Below, one piece after another: positions 8,387 through 15,941 of a stretch of 64,000 nucleotides of DNA. Below the pieces are notes generated by a model that worked only from the letters and a program-made list of their open reading frames with translations, searched no databases and was not told the origin of the DNA. Origin of the DNA: an uncultured SAR116 cluster alpha proteobacterium (GTDB lineage: Bacteria; Pseudomonadota; Alphaproteobacteria; Puniceispirillales; Puniceispirillaceae). Numbering within the stretch: the stretch's first letter is position 1; every line of letters starts with the position of its first letter. The position numbers and the translations under genes were made by a program. The DNA is taken from assembly GCA_902520885.1 (NCBI GenBank), contig CABYPW010000009.1:26615-90614 (forward strand), in the 5' to 3' direction.

Positions 8387-10260
8387 TGAGGGTATTATAC
8401 AAAAAAATAATTAGAAATAGATTAGCTGGGTTCGGAGCGGCTTTGGTATCAATAATCTGCTTTTTATCTTTAATAACACCTTTTTTAGGGCTCCCAGACC
8501 CAAATGTGATTGATACATCAAAAAGGTTCATGATGCCATTGGTTGATGGTTACATTTTTGGTGCTGACCACCTTGGTAGAGATATTTTGTCAAGATTACT
8601 TTGGGGAACGCGTCTGAGCATTTTCGTTGGACTAGTTGCTGCGTTGATTGCCGCCAGCATTGGTTCAGTTATAGGTATTCTCGCTGGTTTATATGGCGGA
8701 AAAGCGGATACACTTCTGATGCGTTCAATTGATGTGTTAATGGCATTTCCGTATATTTTACTCGCACTTGCAATAGTAGCTGTCTTGGGTCCAGGGTTGA
8801 TGAATGCCTTAATAGCAGTGGCAATCGTTAATATACCGTTCTTTGCAAGAAACGTGAGGGGAGTAACGCTAAGTCTAGTGCAATCAGATTTTATAGCGGC
8901 AGCTCGACTATCTGGTAGAAACACATTTTCGATTTTATTGTTTGAGCTACTGCCAAACTTAGTTTCCGTAATCATTGTGGCTTTTTCAACTACAATTGGC
9001 TGGATGATTTTAGAAACAGCAGGTTTATCTTTTCTTGGTCTTGGTTCTCAACCACCTCAATCCGACCTCGGGTCTATGCTTGGAGAAGCAAGGGCAGCAT
9101 TGATCACACATCCTCACACTTCATTTATTCCAGGACTGATGATTTTCGCAATTGTGATGGGAATAAATCTACTTGGTGATGGTATCAGGGATGCTTTAGA
9201 CCCAAGACTTGCTAAAGGTATGCTCCGCCGTTCCCAACCAATTACATATATAGACAGACAAAAAAATATATCGCTACCAAATACAATAAATTTAATAAGT
9301 GTAAACGATTTACAGACCGAGTTTCAGATTGACAATAAAAAAATAAAAGCCATTCGTAATGTCAGTTTCTCGATTGAAAAAGGTCAATGCTTGGCTATAG
9401 TGGGTGAGAGTGGTTCAGGTAAATCAGTGACTGCTTTATCTCTTACAGGATTAGTCGCTTCACCTCCTGCTGTTATAAGTGGGGGTGTGGTTAATTTCCA
9501 GAATATAGACATTCTCTCATTAAATTATGAAGAGATTAGAAAAATTAGAGGAAAAAAAATTAGTTATATTTTTCAGGATCCTAACTCAAGTCTGCATCCA
9601 TTACATTCTATTGGTGACCAGTTAATTGAAGTGATGTTGGTGCATGAAAGTAAGTTTAAAAGGCATATTTTAGAAGAAAGAGCGATTCAATTACTTAAGG
9701 ATGTGATGATTGCGAATCCTGAGCGCGTTATGAATTCTTATCCACATGAATTATCAGGTGGGATGCGTCAGCGTATCGGAATAGCTATAGCATTAGCCAA
9801 TGATCCTGAACTAATCATTGCTGATGAACCAACAACAGCTCTTGATGTAACAGTTCAAGCGCAGATTCTTGATATTTTAAATCGATTGCGAATACAGAGG
9901 GGCTTATCATTATTATTTATCTCACATGATATGAATGTCATTGCGAGTATAAGCGATAAAATTGCCATAATGTATGCCGGGCAAATTATTGAAACAGGTC
10001 CTACTCAAGAGGTTCTAGACCAACCTTTTCATCCATATACAAAGGCTCTTTTGGCCTGTTCCCCTCAAATTGGCTCTAGCCTTGGTCTGCCAAAACCAAT
10101 TAAAGGAATGCCGCCTTTGATGGAGGAGTTATCAGAGGGATGTTCGTTTGCTCCAAGGTGTTCATATTTTACCAAGGATTGCAATAAAGAACCAATTGTT
10201 CTAAGTACGATTGAAAATCGGTCATTTAGATGTATTAAAAAGGGTTCTCTAGATGCCTAA
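8386..10260 (+). CDS. Fused DppC-type permease and DppD-type ATPase
   Basis: A single 624-residue reading frame joins two proteins that are usually separate. Residues 1-283 are a DppC-type permease (GADHLGRDILSRLLWGTR, EAA loop near residues 168-190, end at 'GDGIRDALDPRLAKG'). A short linker follows, then residues ~301-615 are a DppD-type ABC ATPase with Walker A GESGSGKS (341-348), signature LSGGMRQR, Walker B LIIADEPTTALD and the C-terminal oligopeptide cassette with cysteines (CSFAPRC). Overlaps of 1 bp upstream and 8 bp downstream keep the operon order. Permease/ATP-binding fusions of this type occur in databases, and the fusion looks intact and functional. Confidence 0.93.
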   Translation: MRVLYKKIIRNRLAGFGAALVSIICFLSLITPFLGLPDPNVIDTSKRFMMPLVDGYIFGADHLGRDILSRLLWGTRLSIFVGLVAALIAASIGSVIGILAGLYGGKADTLLMRSIDVLMAFPYILLALAIVAVLGPGLMNALIAVAIVNIPFFARNVRGVTLSLVQSDFIAAARLSGRNTFSILLFELLPNLVSVIIVAFSTTIGWMILETAGLSFLGLGSQPPQSDLGSMLGEARAALITHPHTSFIPGLMIFAIVMGINLLGDGIRDALDPRLAKGMLRRSQPITYIDRQKNISLPNTINLISVNDLQTEFQIDNKKIKAIRNVSFSIEKGQCLAIVGESGSGKSVTALSLTGLVASPPAVISGGVVNFQNIDILSLNYEEIRKIRGKKISYIFQDPNSSLHPLHSIGDQLIEVMLVHESKFKRHILEERAIQLLKDVMIANPERVMNSYPHELSGGMRQRIGIAIALANDPELIIADEPTTALDVTVQAQILDILNRLRIQRGLSLLFISHDMNVIASISDKIAIMYAGQIIETGPTQEVLDQPFHPYTKALLACSPQIGSSLGLPKPIKGMPPLMEELSEGCSFAPRCSYFTKDCNKEPIVLSTIENRSFRCIKKGSLDA

Positions 10261-11209
10261 ACCAATCATTCAAATAAAAAATTTATGCAAAAATTTTAGT
10301 ATAAAACAAGCTAGTCTTCTTGGTCCAAAACAAGTTTTAAAAGCTGTAAAGAATGTATCGCTTGATGTTAAAAAAGGTGAAATTTTCGGAATCATAGGGG
10401 AATCAGGCTGCGGAAAATCAACTCTTGCTAGAACGATAGTTGGTATTTATAAAGCAGATTCTGGAACTGTAAAACTTAACGAAAATTCAATTGAAAACAT
10501 CATATCTAAAGAGCTAAACAGAACAATTCAATACGTTTTTCAAGATCCTTTAGGAAGTTTAAACCCCCGTAAAACGATTCGTCAAAACCTACAAACGCCA
10601 TTGCATTTATTATTAGGTCTCAATTCTCATCAGATTAACCAGAAGTTAACTGAAATGATGGAAGCAGTTGGTCTTCCCTTAAGAACAATGTATCAATATC
10701 CTCATGAAATTTCTGGCGGTCAAGCACAGAGAATTGGAATAGCAAGAGCTTTACTTGCCGGCTCTCAAATTCTTGTTCTGGATGAGCCAGTGTCGGCCCT
10801 CGATGTTTCAGTCCAGGCTCAAATACTTGAATTATTGATAAATCTAAAAGATAAATTTAGCCTCACATATATTTTTATTTCTCATGATCTTGCTGTTATC
10901 GAAGCGTTTTGTAATCGTGTGGCGGTAATGTATTATGGTGAGATTGCTGAGGTGTTGCCTGCAACCAAGCTTTATAGTCAATCGCTTCATCCCTACACTA
11001 ATTTGCTTGCGCGTACAGCGCCGCGTCTTGATAATGAGATTCATACGGAATTTCAGATAGAATTGCCTGACCCTTTAAAACCTCCATTGGGATGTGCATT
11101 TGCTCCGAGGTGCTCCAATGTTGGAGAACGCTGTAAAGAATTTTCACCTGAACTAAGATTACTGAAAGAAAACTCCTATGTCGCATGTCATTATCCGACC
11201 AAACAATAA
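10253..11209 (+). CDS. ABC transporter ATPase, DppF type
   Basis: A 318-residue second ATPase of the peptide-type importer. Motifs: Walker A GESGCGKST (near residue 60), Q-loop 'VFQDPLGSLNPR', signature ISGGQAQRIGIARAL, Walker B ILVLDEPVSALD, switch histidine FISHDL and the oligopeptide C-terminal cassette GCAFAPRC. It would form a heterodimer with the ATPase domain fused to the preceding permease. It overlaps that gene by 8 bp, and its 3' end overlaps the GntR regulator by 32 bp, so the regulator is probably cotranscribed. Confidence 0.93.
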   Translation: MPKPIIQIKNLCKNFSIKQASLLGPKQVLKAVKNVSLDVKKGEIFGIIGESGCGKSTLARTIVGIYKADSGTVKLNENSIENIISKELNRTIQYVFQDPLGSLNPRKTIRQNLQTPLHLLLGLNSHQINQKLTEMMEAVGLPLRTMYQYPHEISGGQAQRIGIARALLAGSQILVLDEPVSALDVSVQAQILELLINLKDKFSLTYIFISHDLAVIEAFCNRVAVMYYGEIAEVLPATKLYSQSLHPYTNLLARTAPRLDNEIHTEFQIELPDPLKPPLGCAFAPRCSNVGERCKEFSPELRLLKENSYVACHYPTKQ

Positions 11210-11954
11210 TACACGAAATCAGAATAGAGCAAGTAGACCTCTACAAGTAGCAGAGGCTATAAAAAACTTTGTAGTTACAGAAGCGCTTCAACCCGGAGAT
11301 AAACTTCCCAATGAGGCTGAACTTATAAAGAGGTTCAGTATGGCAAAAGGAACAATCAGGGAAGCAATGCGAATTCTTGAGGCACAGGGTCTTGTAAAGA
11401 CTAGAACAGGGCCTGGAGGAGGATGTTTTGTGCATGAAGTATCAGAGAATAGAACACGAGCTTTACTCTCAAACTATTTTTATTTCAAACATCTCAGTAT
11501 TACTGATATCTATCAAATTAGAAAAAAATTAGAGCCCGAGTTGGTTTCAAACTTAGCCGGTAAACTAACGAAAGAGGATATTGTAGAACTTGAAACAATT
11601 ATGGAAGAATATAAAACGCCGCCTCAAAACAAAGAAGAGGATAGAATTCATCATGAAGCATCTCTTCGTTTTCACTCCAAACTTGCTGAATATGCAAAGA
11701 ATCATCTTCTTGGATTTATCATTGGCTTTATAGCAGAAACCTTATCAGAAATGACCACAAATCGTCGTCTTTTTGATTATCCAAACTTACAATTATGGCG
11801 AGAAGGTAGGGAGTTTCAACTTAATTTATTAAAAGCTATTAAGTCCGGTGATTCCAAAAAGGCTAGTGAAATAATGACTGACCATATGATTTTTGCTGAG
11901 AAATTAATGCAACAACAAGAGTTCAAGGTTGAGCGAAGGTTTAGTGATTTTTAA
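11178..11954 (+). CDS. GntR-family regulator, FadR (FCD) subfamily
   Basis: A 258-residue transcription factor. Residues ~20-90 are a GntR winged helix (LQPGDKLPNEAELIKRFSMAKGTIREAMRILEAQGLV, here quoted as the family core in parts: 'PGDKLPNEAEL', 'KGTIREAMRILEAQGL', 'GGGCFV'). Residues ~105-245 are an all-helical FCD ligand domain with conserved Asp and His positions (IYQIRKKLEPEL, RFHSKLAEYA, MTDHM). The N-terminus is encoded inside the end of the ATPase gene. It is the natural candidate to bind the tandem palindromes at 5731-5762 and to regulate the importer in response to its solute. Confidence 0.9.
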   Translation: MSHVIIRPNNNTRNQNRASRPLQVAEAIKNFVVTEALQPGDKLPNEAELIKRFSMAKGTIREAMRILEAQGLVKTRTGPGGGCFVHEVSENRTRALLSNYFYFKHLSITDIYQIRKKLEPELVSNLAGKLTKEDIVELETIMEEYKTPPQNKEEDRIHHEASLRFHSKLAEYAKNHLLGFIIGFIAETLSEMTTNRRLFDYPNLQLWREGREFQLNLLKAIKSGDSKKASEIMTDHMIFAEKLMQQQEFKVERRFSDF

Positions 11955-12002
11955 AACTTACTATTTGTAACAGCGATAATTAAGTTACTCATTCATAGCG
12001 TG

Positions 12003-12422
12003 CTAATTAAGACGCTTTCCAGTGTCAGCGTCAAAATAAGAAACTTTATCCATATTGAAAGTAAATTTCATTTCTATACCTGTTTTAGCTTCTGTTTCTG
12101 CCTGAAGACGCGCTGTTACTTCCTTTCCACCCAAGTTTATAAGAACGTAAGTATCAGCTCCGGCTGGTTCAACAACATCTACATTACAGGAAGCGAGTTG
12201 AAGATCGCGTCCCTTCCTCAACTTTGAATCTCCTATATCCTCAGGTCGCAAACCAAGTACAATATTTTCTGGGAGTTTACTTATGTTCTCGTCATATAAA
12301 GTAAGTGGTTTCCCAGTGTTTCTTTCTATAACGAATTAGTTCCAACCCCATTTTTTTTAGCCTTTGCTGGTATAAGATTCATGGCGGGTTAACCCATAAA
12401 ATCAGCAAATACGTATATAAAT
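12003..12422 (-). pseudogene. 3' remnant of a UgpC/MalK-type ABC ATPase
   Basis: Only the end of a carbohydrate-importer ATPase survives. Reading towards lower coordinates, the frame gives RFIYVFADFMG, an in-frame TAA where Asn is expected, then PAMNLIPAKAKKNG, a frameshift, then FVIERNTGKPL...NIVLGLRPEDIG and a complete TOBE tail ending in DADTGKRLN. The intact gene at 38769-39842 shows the matching blocks FVAGFIGNPAMNLIPG and VGFRAEDA. Walker and signature parts are gone. The remnant abuts the stop codon of the SDR gene exactly, which suggests a deletion joint. Confidence 0.8.
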
Positions 12423-13139
12423 CTAGGTTTCCTTTTTAACTGGTTTAAAATTTAAAGATTTTGTTGTTGGAGATAAATTTACTTCGTCAATATTTGTTCC
12501 AATTCTGGTATGCAATAAATCAAGAATTATTTTCGCGATATCTTCTGGTTCTATTGCGTTAGTTTCTGTTTCTTTTGGTTCAAAATTCAAGCTCTCAAAA
12601 AATGGTGTTCTAACAAAACCTGGGTTTAACAAACAAACCCTTATTCCAGATGTTGCCACCTCATCTCTTAAGGCCTGACAAAATCCTCTCAAACCAAATT
12701 TAGCTGCAGAATAGAGTGTCCCTTTCTTTTTACCAACCAAACCTGATTCAGAACCAATAAAAAAAATGGTTCCATTTTTTTCATATTTCATATGGCTTAC
12801 TATAAAACGGCATAAAGTAATATGCGAAATAAGGTTTAAATTTAGAAAGTTTCGAATTTGATTGGCTGAGAAGTTTTCAATTGATTGAAAATCACCATAA
12901 CCCGCATTACCAATAAATACATCAATGTCAGGGTGTTCCTGTAAAATAGTAGTTATTAATTTTGGCAAGCTTTCTATTAGAGATAAATCAGCCTCTATTG
13001 GCTCATATAGTTTGCTTTTATGAATGAATTTTTTATGTTGACGGGCTATGCCAACAACAGGAACGTCATTTTTTAAGAATAATTCAGCAGTTGCTTTACC
13101 AATGCCGCTAGAGCTTCCTGTAATTAAAACCTTCTTCAT
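12423..13139 (-). CDS. Short-chain dehydrogenase/reductase
   Basis: A 238-residue classical SDR. The glycine motif is TGSSSGIGKAT (residues 7-17), followed by NAGYG, the catalytic serine in FIGSES, and the intact active-site Y-S-A-A-K. The C-terminal PGFVRTPFFE is the usual post-Rossmann loop. It reduces or oxidises an alcohol/carbonyl pair with NAD(P); the substrate is unknown. It is the last gene of a four-gene minus-strand unit, 17 bp after the SPL-type radical SAM gene, so it may act on the same molecule. Confidence 0.9.
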   Translation of the reverse strand: MKKVLITGSSSGIGKATAELFLKNDVPVVGIARQHKKFIHKSKLYEPIEADLSLIESLPKLITTILQEHPDIDVFIGNAGYGDFQSIENFSANQIRNFLNLNLISHITLCRFIVSHMKYEKNGTIFFIGSESGLVGKKKGTLYSAAKFGLRGFCQALRDEVATSGIRVCLLNPGFVRTPFFESLNFEPKETETNAIEPEDIAKIILDLLHTRIGTNIDEVNLSPTTKSLNFKPVKKET

Positions 13140-13156
13140 AATATGATACTTTCAAA

Positions 13157-14152
13157 TTAACCAGTGCAGTGAAAGATTTTTTTTACAGGTAAATAACGTT
13201 GAAGCTCTTTTTGGATAAAGTGATACATTTCACTTTCAATCTCTTTTCCGTATGAAGTTACTCCATTATTATTAATATCTAAAGGGAATGCAAAAAGCCC
13301 GGTGGTATTATGAAGGTTAGAAATTTTTTTATACATTTTTTTTGGAAACCTTAATAAACCATAACTAACAGAGTGAATGCTTGAGACGTTAATCTGTCCC
13401 ATTATTTCACATATTAGCTCTGAATATTGCACTTTCCAATCATTCGTATAGATTAAAGGGTCAAACCTAAGACCAATTAGCCAACCATAATCAGCCAAGT
13501 CTTTCATAGCTTTGATTCGTCGTCTGATCGAAGGCGCCTTATTATCTAATTTTTCTGCAATTTTATTGGGGGATAAGCTGAAAGCTATTATGCAATTTTT
13601 AATAGCTGGTCTTTTTACCAACGATTTCGTAACAACGCTTTTGGTTCGTAATTCGACCTCCACGTTTTGATATTTTTCAAAGAATTGTATTAGCTGGTCT
13701 GAGAATCCACTTATTTTGTCAAACGCAAGTGAGTCACAATCATAACCAGAAAAAAACATCTGGCTGTCATTTTTATTTTTTTCAATAGTATGAGAAATGT
13801 GTTCAAAAAAATCCTCGTAATTTACGAATAACACATAATTGGCGGAAGAATAAAGTCCTTGAAGGAAGCAGTAATCACAATCATAAAGACAATTATACAT
13901 ATGAGAAAAATAAAAATTTTTAGTGGAATTCATTCCAAAACCAGATGGGACAGGCAAAACAAAATTCTCAAATTTCTTGGCTAAAATTAGAGCAGGGTTT
14001 TTTTTCTGGATTCTAAAATTTTGGTTTCTAATATTGAATAATTCCTGAAAGCGATTTATTGGAACCCAGTTTGCTTTGGGAAGCGCCTTCCTTACTCGCG
14101 TGGCAGTTGGATGTTGTAGAACCTCCTCTTCAAAATAAACTGTGTCTATCAT
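13157..14152 (-). CDS. Radical SAM protein, spore photoproduct lyase (SPL) family
   Basis: A 331-residue radical SAM protein with the SPL-type cluster motif C88-x3-C92-x2-C95 in MYNCLYDCDYCFLQGLY. Downstream are an SPL-like 'FSGYDCDSLAFD' block, an 'ELRTKS' strand and 'IAFSLSPN'. True SPL splits the thymine spore photoproduct in spore-forming Firmicutes. Homologues in non-sporulating bacteria have no established role that I can name. It overlaps the nucleosidase gene by 4 bp and lies 17 bp before the SDR gene. DNA-lesion repair is possible, but the neighbours suggest small-molecule or nucleoside chemistry. Confidence 0.85.
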   Translation of the reverse strand: MIDTVYFEEEVLQHPTATRVRKALPKANWVPINRFQELFNIRNQNFRIQKKNPALILAKKFENFVLPVPSGFGMNSTKNFYFSHMYNCLYDCDYCFLQGLYSSANYVLFVNYEDFFEHISHTIEKNKNDSQMFFSGYDCDSLAFDKISGFSDQLIQFFEKYQNVEVELRTKSVVTKSLVKRPAIKNCIIAFSLSPNKIAEKLDNKAPSIRRRIKAMKDLADYGWLIGLRFDPLIYTNDWKVQYSELICEIMGQINVSSIHSVSYGLLRFPKKMYKKISNLHNTTGLFAFPLDINNNGVTSYGKEIESEMYHFIQKELQRYLPVKKIFHCTG

Positions 14153-15033
14153 AAATAATCCCGATTTTTTTTATTAGAAGATATGTTGTTCTCTAAAACA
14201 CTGATTATCTCTTTCGCTTTTTTTTTGGAGAACTGTAAATCTTTTAATGTCTTTCTTGGATTAGCGAATTTCCATTTTTTGTAAAGTTGTCTAAACTTAA
14301 AGCTATTAGTTTTTGAAAAATGTGTGGAATTCTCAATCTCAATCACTTCATCTGGAATCTTAAATCGCTCCATTTCTAGATCCGATAATTTATTTATTTC
14401 AGACAAAAGCTCTTTTAGGTCTCGAAGATTTTTATTGATTAGGTCTTCAATTATCGAGGACTTAAGTTTTTTTATGGGGTTTTTGGGGGTATCTGATACA
14501 ATTTTAAAAACAAAAATGAGCTCATTGCAGGAAAATGCAGATGCGACTTCACAAAATCCAAAAGCCTCCATGTCATAAAGAACAGGATTATTATAGTTTG
14601 TCTCAGCCTTATTTACCGTCAACAACGATGTGCCTGGTATAATTTTAGAAAATCTAAAGCCTGGAAAAAATGTTCTCTGGTGAACTGGTGAAAATACTTT
14701 TATAGCCTGATAGAGGTTGCCTAATGGCTCTGTGTAATACCCCGCTATGCCAAGATTTATCCAAGCGGCATGATTTTTAATATTGAAGTATGCCTTTAAA
14801 AACGCAGTTGCAGCCGCGGATTTTATGGCACCCACGCCAGAGATAATTAATGCGTGGCCAAGTTCTTCATTGGCATAGATTGTAAAATTTGATTGTGTGT
14901 TGACATTTTTTAATTTTAAAAATTTGATAATTGGGGCAGCTTCAGCACGAAGTGCTATGACCCAGCATGTTGAATAGATACATGAGTTACTCGAAACATC
15001 TTTTGATAAAAAATTTAATCCTTCTGAAGGCAT
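14149..15033 (-). CDS. MTA/SAH nucleosidase-like protein (PNP/UDP superfamily)
   Basis: A 294-residue protein. Residues ~20-215 have the nucleoside phosphorylase fold, and the MTAN catalytic positions look retained: E31 (ALRAEAAP), M155-E156 (YDMEAFGF) and D181 (VSDTP). A lysine-rich, mostly helical tail of about 90 residues follows that ordinary MTANs (~230 residues) lack. It would cleave a nucleoside such as 5'-deoxyadenosine or methylthioadenosine. Because it overlaps a radical SAM gene, clearing 5'-deoxyadenosine or supplying a base/ribose substrate are both plausible. Assignment to the superfamily is solid; the substrate is inference. Confidence 0.75.
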   Translation of the reverse strand: MPSEGLNFLSKDVSSNSCIYSTCWVIALRAEAAPIIKFLKLKNVNTQSNFTIYANEELGHALIISGVGAIKSAAATAFLKAYFNIKNHAAWINLGIAGYYTEPLGNLYQAIKVFSPVHQRTFFPGFRFSKIIPGTSLLTVNKAETNYNNPVLYDMEAFGFCEVASAFSCNELIFVFKIVSDTPKNPIKKLKSSIIEDLINKNLRDLKELLSEINKLSDLEMERFKIPDEVIEIENSTHFSKTNSFKFRQLYKKWKFANPRKTLKDLQFSKKKAKEIISVLENNISSNKKNRDYL

Positions 15034-15899
15034 TGGTATAAATACTTTTTCTTACTCATCTCTGCAAAAAATGAAGTGTTATCTCTTTTTCTTGCGCCAT
15101 TTATTAAAATATCTAACTTAAAAATTAATTCATTATGAATAGCATTTCTCTGATACTCAGTAAGTAAATCATTTTTTAAGAGTTTTTCCATACTAAGAAC
15201 TCTAAAACGGTCCATCCCCCAGTATTTTTTTGATAGCTGGTCAGAATGTCCTCCATTTTTTATTAAAAGTGGTTTTTCAACATAGTGAAACTCGTTTTGA
15301 ACACTGTAACGGAGCCAGAAATCATAATCTTCACAAGCTGGTAAACCCTCATCGAAATACCCTAATTTTGAAAATAGATTTTTGTTTATCAGAGAAGAAC
15401 TTGGAGATACACAACATAACTTAAGACAATTTTCAAAAATATTACCGCCCCTCTTGAGATGTTTTTTTTGAGGGTTTAACCTAACTCCATTTTTGATCCA
15501 AATCTCGTCAGTGTGACTCACCATATTTTTAAAACCAGTATCTTTTAAAGATGATAATTGAACTTTCAGTTTATTGTGTTTCCATTCATCGTCAGAATCC
15601 AATAATGCAATAAATTCGCCGCGCGATGATTTAATCCCTATATTTCTAGCTGCGCTAATTCCTTTATTTTCTGTTCGAATGTATTTCATTTCATTATCTT
15701 TATCTTCGGAATTTGAAAATCCCATATTCTTGAGTATTGAAAACGTATCGTCAGTAGACCCATCATCCACAACTATTATTTCAACGGGTTTTAAACTCTG
15801 ATGTTTTACGGATAAAATACAATTTTTGATAAAATGACTTCGATTAAATGTTGGAATTATTACAGAAACTCTGGGAATGTCATTCATAGGCAAGCTCAA
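15015..15899 (-). CDS. Family 2 glycosyltransferase
   Basis: A 294-residue GT-A glycosyltransferase: VSVIIPTFNRS at the N-terminus, VDDGSTDDT nucleotide-binding loop, GISAARNIGI, the DxD-type metal site LLDSDDEW, and an acceptor-side 'ACEDYDFWLRYS' motif. There are no membrane helices, so it is cytosolic or peripheral. It transfers a sugar to an unknown acceptor, such as a polysaccharide or modified lipid. Its 3' end overlaps the nucleosidase gene by 19 bp, placing it first in the four-gene unit. Either MSLPM or the internal M5 could be the start. Confidence 0.88.
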   Translation of the reverse strand: MSLPMNDIPRVSVIIPTFNRSHFIKNCILSVKHQSLKPVEIIVVDDGSTDDTFSILKNMGFSNSEDKDNEMKYIRTENKGISAARNIGIKSSRGEFIALLDSDDEWKHNKLKVQLSSLKDTGFKNMVSHTDEIWIKNGVRLNPQKKHLKRGGNIFENCLKLCCVSPSSSLINKNLFSKLGYFDEGLPACEDYDFWLRYSVQNEFHYVEKPLLIKNGGHSDQLSKKYWGMDRFRVLSMEKLLKNDLLTEYQRNAIHNELIFKLDILINGARKRDNTSFFAEMSKKKYLYQCLQKD

Positions 15900-15941
15900 A
15901 AAATCTTATTTATTTTAGTGATTCGTAACCTCTTTTTCCAA

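Noticed and set aside
12000..12227. 75-codon plus-strand frame over the UgpC remnant
   Set aside because: The minus strand shows clear UgpC TOBE homology; the plus frame is cysteine- and phenylalanine-rich without family resemblance.
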